From SKVR01 sp041642035 (GTDB lineage Bacteria > Bacteroidota > Bacteroidia > Bacteroidales > UBA7960), in assembly GCA_041642035.1 (NCBI GenBank), contig JBEPXC010000076.1, positions 1 through 15,139 of the forward strand: DNA of 15,139 bases, written 5' to 3'. The first letter of the stretch is position 1, and each line of letters opens with the position of its first letter. Of the stretch, positions 1-6,875 are shown one piece after another. The position numbers were made by a program, and so were the translations under genes. Below the pieces are notes generated by a model that was not told where the DNA came from, did no database searches, and saw only the letters and a program-made list of their open reading frames with translations.

Positions 1-1
1 A

Positions 2-727
2 GCATTAAAACACTATACCCTGGGTCATTATTTTCCCCTGGTAAGAAAGCTTGCAGCCGCAGCAGCCGTTATAGCTATTATTTCTACCCTGTACTTAATG
101 CTTCCCAACCTTACTACCGAAAAGCAGGTAGCTGAGGTAATCCCTGAAACATCCGTTCCCGGCGAAACACAAACCAACTTAGAGTCAGATGTTCCGGAAG
201 CTATTCCCGCGAAGGCAAATGCACCAATAGTGACCGAAAAACCCGCTAAGATCATTCTTGCTAAGAGATCAGTTGACGAAAGTACGCCCATAACACTGCC
301 CGAAAGAACACCCATACAAGTGGCACAAATGGAACCCATAAAACAGGCACATGTTGCTGCCTTGCTTACACAACCCTTGAATATCGATAAAAAAACAGAG
401 TTTTACTGGCTCACCTATGCAAATGGTATCGATGAAACAGAAGAGGAACAGGAAAGTGACGATATCATACCTTCTAACCCTTCAAAGAAATACACCTCTC
501 TGGCAAGTCTCGCTTATGATGGTATTGAGAGAACCACCGGGTTTGATGTAGAAAATTTCCAGGAACAGGTATCAGAAAAAAGACTGGGATTCTGGGATCT
601 GGCCGGCTACAGTCTGGCAGGATTAGGTCAGCTGACAGGAACCTCGTTAACCATTAACAAGGAGCGTGACGAAAACGGCCGGATTACCTCCTTTGGAATA
701 GGGGAGCGTTTTAAAATACAACGATAA
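2..727 (+). CDS. Single-pass membrane protein, 5'-truncated; possible anti-sigma-type or sigma-operon protein
   Basis: The reading frame is open from base 2 to the TAA at 725-727, so the start lies before the window and 241 residues are visible. Residues about 12-35 form one hydrophobic, alanine-rich transmembrane segment preceded by LVRK, so the missing N-terminus is probably cytoplasmic and the visible part periplasmic. A long Pro/Glu/Thr-rich linker follows, then a compact C-terminal block (about residues 165-241) with GFWDLAGYSLAGLGQLTG and a final ERDENGRITSFGIGERF. From memory, Bacteroidota proteins encoded right after ECF sigma factors share this layout and this type of ending, with the N-terminus perhaps binding sigma. 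That link is inference, because neither the N-terminus nor the neighbouring gene is in view. The gene converges on the acyltransferase, with 26 bp between stop codons. The CDS is confident; the function is not. Confidence 0.75.
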   Translation, partial: ALKHYTLGHYFPLVRKLAAAAAVIAIISTLYLMLPNLTTEKQVAEVIPETSVPGETQTNLESDVPEAIPAKANAPIVTEKPAKIILAKRSVDESTPITLPERTPIQVAQMEPIKQAHVAALLTQPLNIDKKTEFYWLTYANGIDETEEEQESDDIIPSNPSKKYTSLASLAYDGIERTTGFDVENFQEQVSEKRLGFWDLAGYSLAGLGQLTGTSLTINKERDENGRITSFGIGERFKIQR

Positions 728-756
728 TTCTTCACCCTTTATGAAATAAGGAATTA
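725..756. repeat. AT-rich imperfect inverted repeat between convergent genes
   Basis: TAATTCTT at 725-732 pairs with the mirrored AAGGAATTA at 748-756 (about eight pairs, one a G-T wobble, 16-base loop). It spans both stop codons, so TAA facing TTA supplies part of the pairing. There is no GC-rich stem and no T tract on either side, so it is at best a weak bidirectional terminator and may be chance. Confidence 0.2.
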
Positions 757-1650
757 GCTGGTTTCACGCCGGTGCTTCCATCTCCTGTGCGACCATAGCC
801 AGGATTCGGGTTGATTTTGAATATCCCTCTCAAGATAAGATGCAAATAATCTGGTTATAGCACCTGGCTCCGAATGGCTGCGTGGATTATCGGTGATAAG
901 CTCCATGTTTATCTGGTAGTACCCCCGTTTAACTCTTCTTACACCTCCCCAAATCAATGGTAAATTAAATTTTTGCGACAATACTTCTGTCCCCTTGAAA
1001 AAGGGAGTATCCTGGTGAAGAAAGTTAATCCAGAAAGCATTTTGTGCGGGGGGTGTTTGGTCGGCTATCAAAGCAGTGGCCATAATCTCCTTTCGCAGCT
1101 TAAACATCTCCATGGGAAGGTTTTTCATGGTGGCCAGCGTATTGCCGGTGCGCTGACGCATTGTAAGGGTCTCTGCGTTGGTAATTTTACTTTTCAGGGG
1201 CCTATATGCCGTCAGCACCCGATGCTTGTTATACAGCGGATAACTGGCTCCTGCCCACTCCCAGTTGCCCACATGCCCCATTGCGATCATCACACTTTTT
1301 CCATGATCATAATAACTATCAAGTAAATCTACGGATTCAGGGGAATATTGGCAGCGACGCCTTAGTTCAATAAAAGACATGGTTCTGAGTTTTACAACCT
1401 CTACCACGATCTGGGCAAACTGTCGGTAAAAATTTCTTTCAATTGCCCTTAGTTCTTTCACGGACTTTTCGGGAAATGAATTTTGCAGGTTTTCTCTCAC
1501 AACCTCTACCCGGTAACGGCCTATTCTATATAAAAACCAACTCATTAGTCCGGCAAAAACATACAACACCGAAAGAGGTAAGTAAGATAATGCATTTATC
1601 GCTGCTGCAAGAAATCTGGAAATATATTCGGGATACCGGGTCCTGGACAT
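754..1650 (-). CDS. LpxL/HtrB-family lysophospholipid (lipid A) acyltransferase
   Basis: A predicted inner-membrane acyltransferase of the LpxL/HtrB family, which moves an acyl chain from acyl-ACP onto lipid A precursors or related lipids. At 298 residues it has the usual family length. Residues about 18-42 form an N-terminal hydrophobic anchor. The catalytic HX4E motif is H126-VGNW-E131 within GHVGNWEWAG. ADQTP (196-200) and the C-terminal WLWSHRRWK (284-292) are other family signatures, so all expected catalytic parts are present. The ATG at 1650 puts the membrane anchor right at the start. The gene is divergent from the O-antigen ligase and convergent with the upstream membrane protein, so it is probably transcribed alone. 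Transfer of a secondary acyl chain to lipid A is the likely job. Ornithine-lipid or other lipid acylation cannot be excluded, since several paralogues occur in Bacteroidota. Confidence 0.9.
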   Translation of the reverse strand: MSRTRYPEYISRFLAAAINALSYLPLSVLYVFAGLMSWFLYRIGRYRVEVVRENLQNSFPEKSVKELRAIERNFYRQFAQIVVEVVKLRTMSFIELRRRCQYSPESVDLLDSYYDHGKSVMIAMGHVGNWEWAGASYPLYNKHRVLTAYRPLKSKITNAETLTMRQRTGNTLATMKNLPMEMFKLRKEIMATALIADQTPPAQNAFWINFLHQDTPFFKGTEVLSQKFNLPLIWGGVRRVKRGYYQINMELITDNPRSHSEPGAITRLFASYLERDIQNQPESWLWSHRRWKHRRETS

Positions 1651-1753
1651 TTTAAATCAAGTATTTTTAAGCAATAAAATGAGTGGTTAGCATGTTACCA
1701 TAAGAACAATACAAAACTTCATCCATACCTAATGTAAATAAAGCGTTGATCAT

Positions 1754-1770
1754 ATGCAAAACATGCAAAA
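1754..1770. repeat. Tandem ATGCAAAA repeat
   Basis: ATGCAAAA is present twice with a 9-base period (1754-1761 and 1763-1770). The second copy overlaps the putative -7 element of the acyltransferase gene, so it could be a regulator half-site pair. It is short enough to be chance. Confidence 0.25.
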
Positions 1771-1773
1771 ATA
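1766..1773 (-). promoter_or_regulatory. Putative Bacteroidota -7 element for the acyltransferase gene
   Basis: On the minus strand this reads TATTTTTG, a full match to the TAnnTTTG -7 consensus. It lies 116 bases upstream of the ATG at 1650. No clear TTTG is seen at the expected -33 spacing (only TTTAC nearby), so the call rests on one element. Confidence 0.3.
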
Positions 1774-1838
1774 CTATTTATTAAACTCATTGTAAATGGT
1801 AATGTGTTGTTTAATGTAAATTATGACCCTCAAATTAT

Positions 1839-1846
1839 TAGATTTG
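1839..1846 (+). promoter_or_regulatory. Putative Bacteroidota -7 element for the O-antigen ligase gene
   Basis: TAGATTTG matches TAnnTTTG fully and lies 28 bases upstream of the ATG at 1875, which would leave a leader of about 20 bases. No convincing -33 TTTG is seen at the usual 19-21 base spacing. Confidence 0.4.
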
Positions 1847-1867
1847 CAACAGCATAAAACTAGCATC

Positions 1868-1874
1868 AGGAAGA
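1868..1874 (+). promoter_or_regulatory. Purine-rich ribosome binding site
   Basis: AGGAAGA directly precedes the ATG at 1875. It is one of the few Shine-Dalgarno-like sequences in this window and supports this start, although it sits closer to the start codon than usual. Confidence 0.4.
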
Positions 1875-3455
1875 ATGTTAAACTGGAATAAAAAGTCATT
1901 GTTTTCGGAAAAAACACATCACTGGATTTACTTTATTTTACTATCTACTCTGGCACTGGCGATGCCCATGTCAAGGTTTTTGATGAGTCTTAGCCAAATT
2001 CTTCTTGGCGTAAACTGGCTTCTCGAGGGGCATTATGCTGAAAAAAGCAAACGTTTTGTCAACAATAAACCCGCAGTGGTTTTCTCCATGATTTTTATGA
2101 TCCATGTTGTTGGGTTATTATGGACGCAGGACCTTGCCTATGGCATTTTTTCCGATCTTACAGACAAATTACCCATGCTTACCCTCACCTTTCTTGTAGT
2201 GTCTTCAAAATCTCTGTCTCAGCAAAAAGCACACATACTTCTTTGGTTTTTCTTCGGTGCTGTAGTGTTTTCTTCTTTTGTAGGTTTCATTATTTACCTG
2301 CAGGGCAATTACACCAATTTCAGGCAAATAGCTCCTTTTGTTTCGCATTTATACCTGGGTATGTATACCTGTATGACCATCGTATCCTTACCCTGGCTGA
2401 CCAATAGATTAACCACAAACAACAAATGGAGAATGCTTTCCTACCTGATTTCGGGCTGGTTGGTTGTTTTTCTGTTCATCCTGAATTCACTAACCGGCCT
2501 ACTGTGTCTGGGTGGCATTATTGTCTTTTTAGCCATTAGATTTGTGTTTCGTCCCAATACATTGTGGGTTCGCATTGCTGTTGCCAGTGCTTTTACGCTA
2601 GTGGTGACCCTTTCTGTTGTAGCCGCTGTAATCATGTACAACAAGGTAAGCAAGCTGGTTGTACCCGGGGAGGCAGCTCTCAGGGAAAAAACTACAGAGG
2701 GAAACACCTACCGACATTACTTTAATACCTCTGCACGTGAAAATGGTTATTATGTTTTTTACTTTGTTGCCGAAGATGAATTGCGCGAGGCATGGAACAG
2801 CAAAAGCTCATTGGATTTTGATGGAAAGGATTTGAATAAGAATGACCTGAGGTATACTCTTTACAGGTATTTAACCTCGCTGGGATACCGGAAAGATAAA
2901 GAAGGCCTGGAAAAACTCAATGCCGAAGATATTGCCGCCATCGAAAGGGGCATTCCAAATTACTATTATACTCAATGGCCGGGATTACTGGTGCGGCTGC
3001 ATCAAACCATCTGGGAAGTTTACTGGTACAGAGAAAACAGGAATCCAACCAATCATACCTTTGCACAACGACTTGAATTGTGGAAGGGATCGTGGGAAGC
3101 ATTTAAGGAAAAACCTGTTTTGGGCTGGGGTACAGGAGACCTGTTTATTGCCGTGGAATATGGATTGAAAAAGATAGATTCCAAAATGGAGAACTACCGA
3201 ATGAAGCCACATAATCAATTCCTACTTTTCCTGGTTTCGCTGGGAATTATAGGCTCGCTGGTAATATACGGTTGTTATTTCTATTTCGTAAAAAGCACGG
3301 GGGCCTACAAATACTTGCCTTTCAACATATTCCTGGTGATTATGTTTATAACAATGCTGGCCAACCACCCCATCGACTCTCAGGAAGGCCAAACTTTTTT
3401 CAGCTTCTTCACGCTCTTTTTCGGGTTTATTTACCACTTTAAAAAGCACTCCTGA
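1875..3455 (+). CDS. O-antigen ligase / Wzy_C-family polytopic membrane protein
   Basis: A predicted inner-membrane enzyme that transfers undecaprenyl-linked glycan to lipid A-core (WaaL type) or polymerises it (Wzy type). The 526 residues contain many hydrophobic segments from about 16 to 254, then a large soluble loop at about 256-450, then three more segments. The loop ends in the family core: QRLELWKGSWEAF (398-410, R399), VLGWGTGD (415-422) and PHNQFL (445-450, H446), which correspond to the arginine and histidine required in WaaL-type ligases. The loop is about 195 residues and carries charged stretches (DELREAW, about 301-307; LRYTLYRYLTSLGYRKDKEG, about 325-344; ERGIPNYYY, about 357-365). 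I recall similar loops in other Bacteroidota ligases. It diverges from the acyltransferase and converges on the glycerophosphotransferase-like gene with 44 bp between. Ligase versus polymerase cannot be settled from sequence; the large loop and LPS context favour ligase. Confidence 0.85.
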   Translation: MLNWNKKSLFSEKTHHWIYFILLSTLALAMPMSRFLMSLSQILLGVNWLLEGHYAEKSKRFVNNKPAVVFSMIFMIHVVGLLWTQDLAYGIFSDLTDKLPMLTLTFLVVSSKSLSQQKAHILLWFFFGAVVFSSFVGFIIYLQGNYTNFRQIAPFVSHLYLGMYTCMTIVSLPWLTNRLTTNNKWRMLSYLISGWLVVFLFILNSLTGLLCLGGIIVFLAIRFVFRPNTLWVRIAVASAFTLVVTLSVVAAVIMYNKVSKLVVPGEAALREKTTEGNTYRHYFNTSARENGYYVFYFVAEDELREAWNSKSSLDFDGKDLNKNDLRYTLYRYLTSLGYRKDKEGLEKLNAEDIAAIERGIPNYYYTQWPGLLVRLHQTIWEVYWYRENRNPTNHTFAQRLELWKGSWEAFKEKPVLGWGTGDLFIAVEYGLKKIDSKMENYRMKPHNQFLLFLVSLGIIGSLVIYGCYFYFVKSTGAYKYLPFNIFLVIMFITMLANHPIDSQEGQTFFSFFTLFFGFIYHFKKHS

Positions 3456-3499
3456 ATAACAGATTTGCCCCTGTAAAACAAAAGCATTCAATGATTCAT

Positions 3500-4552
3500 T
3501 CACTTCTGCTGCTCAGCAATAAAATTATTGATGCAGTCTGCGGCCCTTTTCCCCTGCACAGCATGCACATCATCAAAGATTACTTCATTCCAGAACGTTC
3601 TTCTTTTCTGCTTCAGATCGGGTTGCAAAAGGTATTTTTGCAGTGCAGGACACAGTTCATCCATGCCATCAATCTGCAATGATATATCCTTAATCATCAG
3701 CTGTATCTCTTCACTCAACCTGGGGCCGGGATTAACCCTGAAGGTAATGATGGGTTTGTTGAGCGCACAAAATTCCGCAATAACAGAGCTGGTATCACTC
3801 ACCATAACATCAGCCAGGAGCATATAGGCAGGCAACTGATGCGATTCGGCAATATAGATTCCGTCAACAGACCTTGCTTTATCAACATAGTGTTGCGACA
3901 TTATGGGATGCAGGCTTACCACCACATTATATTTTTCTTTCTGTTCCGCGAGATGATCAATCCATTTGTCGATTGCGCTTACACCCGATTGATCCCAGGT
4001 AGCGGTAAAAAGGATTGTTTGCTTATCGGCCTTCATACCTTCCTGCCGTTGTAGTTTATGCATCAAATCGATTACTCTGGGGTCCCTGAAAGCATCCAGT
4101 CGTGGGTATCCGCCTGCCAGACCAGATTTAACACCTGTTTTAGCGGCTATGCTTACCTCCTTTTCAGAGGTAAACAGATAAAGGTCGAAGGCATTGTACT
4201 TTTTTGAGCTTATCATTTTCTTGAAATGGTAAGGCCCATGCCGCATGCCTATCTTTGTTATGGCCTGAATGGGAAAGCGATGAAAGGCATGGCGAGTCAT
4301 AATCAATACCGAAGGACAACAGGGCCAGGCATCAGCCTGTATGAATGATACATTCCATAATGCCCGGGCTACTTTCCGGTTACGGACACAGATCTTATAA
4401 TCTCCCTTAATATACGGTAGCATATACTCTATAACGGCATAATCATGTTCTGAATCAAGATAGAATACCACCCCATCCAACCGATTGAATAAACGGCATA
4501 TCTGCCAATATATCCAGTACGGGAACTTTAAGACTATACCGGAAAAAACCAT
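3500..4552 (-). CDS. CDP-glycerol glycerophosphotransferase-like protein (TagB/TagF family)
   Basis: Resembles the catalytic domain of CDP-glycerol glycerophosphotransferases, which in Gram-positive bacteria transfer glycerol phosphate during teichoic acid synthesis. At 350 residues it is about one domain, without the extra N-terminal domain of TagF. Visible motifs in order are GMRHGPYHFKKM (102-113, with H105 of the HG signature), AGGYPRLD (146-153), SLHP (213-216) and SDTSSVIAEF (252-261), matching the conserved HG, GYPRxD, HP and SD-SS positions. The N-terminus has aromatic/hydrophobic residues that could sit at the membrane face. It is last in a run after the ATP-grasp and GT4 genes, 11 bases after the GT4 stop. 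In a Gram-negative glycan locus it probably adds glycerol phosphate, ribitol phosphate or another phospho-alditol to a glycan; the donor is unknown. Stop is TGA at 3500-3502. Confidence 0.85.
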   Translation of the reverse strand: MVFSGIVLKFPYWIYWQICRLFNRLDGVVFYLDSEHDYAVIEYMLPYIKGDYKICVRNRKVARALWNVSFIQADAWPCCPSVLIMTRHAFHRFPIQAITKIGMRHGPYHFKKMISSKKYNAFDLYLFTSEKEVSIAAKTGVKSGLAGGYPRLDAFRDPRVIDLMHKLQRQEGMKADKQTILFTATWDQSGVSAIDKWIDHLAEQKEKYNVVVSLHPIMSQHYVDKARSVDGIYIAESHQLPAYMLLADVMVSDTSSVIAEFCALNKPIITFRVNPGPRLSEEIQLMIKDISLQIDGMDELCPALQKYLLQPDLKQKRRTFWNEVIFDDVHAVQGKRAADCINNFIAEQQK

Positions 4553-4563
4553 AAATACGATGT

Positions 4564-5661
4564 TTAGGGATTGACTGCTTTTTTCTTATTACTTATGCGA
4601 GCAGTGAAGAATTTCTCCAGCTCTTCTACCATGGTAAGAATACCAAATTTTTGCCTCACATATTGTTGGGCTTGCAAGCCCATATGGGTATATTCATCCA
4701 TGTTGTTCATGACTTTATTCACCGCATCAACAATAGCATCCTTATTTGCCGGAGGTATAAGGAGGGCATATTTGCCATAATCGGAAAGCTCATCGGCACC
4801 ATTTACTTGGGTCATAATAACGGGTTTGCCATATGCCATGGCTTCCATGGCAGCATTGGGCATGCCTTCGTACAAAGAGGGATGGATAAAAAGATCACAA
4901 CCCTTGAAATAAGGTACGGGATCATGCGCATATCCGGCAAAGAAAATCATATCCTCAACCCCCTTTTCTCTGGCATAACGGACAAGCTTTTCCTTATCTC
5001 TCCCCTCACCCAGGATGTAAAACAAAAGGTTAGGCTGTGATAGCTTCAGCTGCACCAGGGCATCGATAAGAAAGAAATAGCCCTTATGCCCGGTTACTCT
5101 TCCTGCACTAAGGACAATGGTCTGGCCCGGGAAAAGCGTTTTGAAAGCAAAGGGATCAATCTGATCATCTGTTTGCAGACCATTGTAAATTACCTTGACA
5201 AAAGCGTCGTCGGTAAATCCATGGTCGGCATATATTTTTCGAATGGTTTCGGTATTGGTGATTACGCCATCCACAAAGAGCCGGGTACGAACAACGAGTT
5301 TTTTACTTTTGGAGGGAGGCGGAGAACCCGTTCTTCGTATTAATACAGGCATGCCACCCCATTTTACGGCCAGTCCTGTGATAACCAGTTCGCGACCCTT
5401 ACAGATAACCACATCAAACTTGTGTTTGCGTATGAACCACGATAAGCGATATGCCTGAAAGAGATTGAGATCGGAGAAAACATTAAAGACAGCAGTGGAT
5501 ATATTGTTTTTCGCGGCTTCTGCGAGCAACACAGAGTTCTTTACGCCCGCCACGAAAACGGTATGACCCTTTTTTTGCAGGCCGGATGCAGCACTTATCA
5601 CCCATCGTTCGCCACCACCATACTTTTTTCTTCCTATCGAATGAACGAATAATACACGCAT
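4564..5661 (-). CDS. GT4-family glycosyltransferase
   Basis: A retaining GT-B glycosyltransferase expected to add a sugar from a nucleotide donor to a lipid-linked or LPS glycan at the cytoplasmic face. The 365 residues show two Rossmann halves: an N-terminal acceptor half with glycine-rich KYGGGERW (13-20), the linker at NTETIRKIY/VIYNGL (136-162), and a C-terminal donor half with SAGRVTGHKG (185-194), ILGEGRDKEKL (216-226) and the EX7E motif E265-GMPNAAM-E273, followed by YGKPVI. All key donor-site residues are present. Its ATG overlaps the stop of the ATP-grasp gene by one base (TAATG at 5659-5663), indicating translational coupling, and the glycerophosphotransferase-like gene follows 11 bases later. 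Donor, acceptor and linkage cannot be told from sequence. Confidence 0.93.
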   Translation of the reverse strand: MRVLFVHSIGRKKYGGGERWVISAASGLQKKGHTVFVAGVKNSVLLAEAAKNNISTAVFNVFSDLNLFQAYRLSWFIRKHKFDVVICKGRELVITGLAVKWGGMPVLIRRTGSPPPSKSKKLVVRTRLFVDGVITNTETIRKIYADHGFTDDAFVKVIYNGLQTDDQIDPFAFKTLFPGQTIVLSAGRVTGHKGYFFLIDALVQLKLSQPNLLFYILGEGRDKEKLVRYAREKGVEDMIFFAGYAHDPVPYFKGCDLFIHPSLYEGMPNAAMEAMAYGKPVIMTQVNGADELSDYGKYALLIPPANKDAIVDAVNKVMNNMDEYTHMGLQAQQYVRQKFGILTMVEELEKFFTARISNKKKAVNP

Positions 5662-6725
5662 TATCCTTCTGTTTTCGTTGAGGGTAAGGATTGCAGGTAA
5701 CTTGTAAAGGTATTGGCAAATAATTTTTCCAGCTCAGGCTTTTCTTCCACAAAATTCCACTTCTCGCCCTGAACATTCTGAAAAAAGCCTTCGGATTTGG
5801 CCACTACACTCATACCAAAATGGAGGGCCTGAAATTCAACCAGATAATACTTCTGACCATCAAACAAAATGTCGACTGATAGAAAAGGACTATCAAACTT
5901 ATCATAGATAAACTTTGAGAAATTCAACAGGGACTTATCGGGTTTTTTGCTAAAGCTGAACAATTTGGATCCACTGGCTCTGAAATCTCCCTTTTTAACC
6001 TCCCGCTTCATCACATAATGCCGGTTGTGAGCGATTAAAACCCTGTAATCATAATCCAGATCGGGAATGTACTCCTGAAGAATGAAATTCTTTTCCTCCT
6101 TAAGGTACCCAAGGTATTCATGGTAATCCTGGCGATCTGAAAACTCAGGGTATTCCTCAAATTTCTTCTTTCTGAAATATTTCCTTCTAATAAGATCAAG
6201 ACGGGTAGCAAGGCTAAAGCTGTTCTGTAGCTTTTTGGCCGTATTGTTAAAGCCTGCCTGATCCTTTATTAAGTATACTCCCTTGCCATTGGTTCCTGAT
6301 GTTGTTTTTAGTACAAGGGGGAATTTTAACTGGTCAACCTTCACCTCATCAAAGGAGGAATAATAGCGGGCCGGTAAGCTGTTGAGTCCGATTTCTTTCT
6401 TGAAAATCTCCTGGTATCCTTTATTTTCATGGCATTTTAAGAGATCGAAGGAGGGTATAATTCTATTTCTCTTTGAAAAAAAATACATGATGTCTTTGAT
6501 GTATTCACGATAATTTTCAACTTGAGAAAAGGCATAAATAATAGTTTTATTTTCCAGCGAAATACTTTGGTTAACGATTTCATGAAATTCGTATACCTCA
6601 ACGTCCAAGCCATTTTGTTTCAGAAAACCGGCAATCTTGTCCACATTCAGGCTACTCCAGGGTTTTCTGGTCTGGCCAAAGAATTTGTTCTTGCACGTTA
6701 TTATTGCTATCTCTTTATGGTTCAT
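5661..6725 (-). CDS. ATP-grasp domain protein in glycan locus
   Basis: A 354-residue ATP-grasp protein. The fold activates a carboxylate as an acyl phosphate and joins it to an amine or thiol. The first ~110 residues form a Rossmann-like pre-ATP-grasp region. The ATP-binding part begins at FPLVLKTTSGTNGKGVYLI (135-153), with K140 as nucleotide lysine and a glycine-rich loop at 143-149. LQEYIPD (216-222) would hold the adenine-side residues, DYRVLI (226-231) supplies R228, and GDFRASGSK (246-254) is typical of this fold. Metal ligands would be D285 and E297. The usual E-x-N reads E297-F-Q299, so glutamine replaces the asparagine. It is first in the coupled run with the GT4 gene. The substrate is unknown; amino-acid ligation to a glycan component, or a non-catalytic role, are both open. 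Confidence 0.85.
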   Translation of the reverse strand: MNHKEIAIITCKNKFFGQTRKPWSSLNVDKIAGFLKQNGLDVEVYEFHEIVNQSISLENKTIIYAFSQVENYREYIKDIMYFFSKRNRIIPSFDLLKCHENKGYQEIFKKEIGLNSLPARYYSSFDEVKVDQLKFPLVLKTTSGTNGKGVYLIKDQAGFNNTAKKLQNSFSLATRLDLIRRKYFRKKKFEEYPEFSDRQDYHEYLGYLKEEKNFILQEYIPDLDYDYRVLIAHNRHYVMKREVKKGDFRASGSKLFSFSKKPDKSLLNFSKFIYDKFDSPFLSVDILFDGQKYYLVEFQALHFGMSVVAKSEGFFQNVQGEKWNFVEEKPELEKLFANTFTSYLQSLPSTKTEG

Positions 6726-6755
6726 AGGTAAGCCATTTTAGATGGAATCTGAGAA

Positions 6756-6769
6756 TTTTACCGGTAGAA
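6756..6769. repeat. Short inverted repeat upstream of the ATP-grasp gene
   Basis: TTTTACC at 6756-6762 pairs with GGTAGAA at 6763-6769 with one G-T mismatch, around a TACCGGTA core. It lies about 30 bases before the ATP-grasp start, in the 150-base spacer after hflX. A 7/8 match to the -7 consensus (TATTTTTC on the minus strand, 6767-6774) overlaps its edge. Weak, but a possible operator for the glycan run. Confidence 0.25.
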
Positions 6770-6875
6770 AAATAACTTCACTAAATTAATAAACATGGAG
6801 CTGATAAAAGACCCTCAAGGGCATTGTATTACAAAAAACAAGCAACCAATAATAGCCGAAAAATGCACCATACCG

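Larger units (their letters stand above)
1733..1821 (+). repeat. Three direct copies of TGTAAAT in the divergent spacer
   Basis: TGTAAAT occurs at 1733-1739, 1791-1797 and 1815-1821, all in the same orientation, within the 224-bp spacer between the acyltransferase and the O-antigen ligase. The first and third copies extend to AATGTAAAT. Starts are 58 and 24 bases apart. In AT-rich spacer DNA this may be chance; repeated regulator-binding sites are the alternative. The rest of this spacer holds only the promoter-like elements listed separately. Confidence 0.25.

Noticed and set aside
28..339. Minus-strand open frame opposite the first membrane protein
   Set aside because: Low-complexity Ser/Thr/Ala/Gly translation that mirrors the codon use of the plus-strand gene, whose frame is open to the window edge and has a coherent domain layout.
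3456..3499. Bidirectional terminator between the O-antigen ligase and the glycerophosphotransferase-like gene
   Set aside because: Only a four-base ACAG/CTGT pairing and an AATGATTCATT palindrome are present, with no GC-rich stem or T tract.
6811..6830. Intrinsic terminator after hflX (GCCCTTGAGGGTCTTTT on the minus strand)
   Set aside because: The stem is only three to four pairs with a very small loop; too weak to call with confidence.
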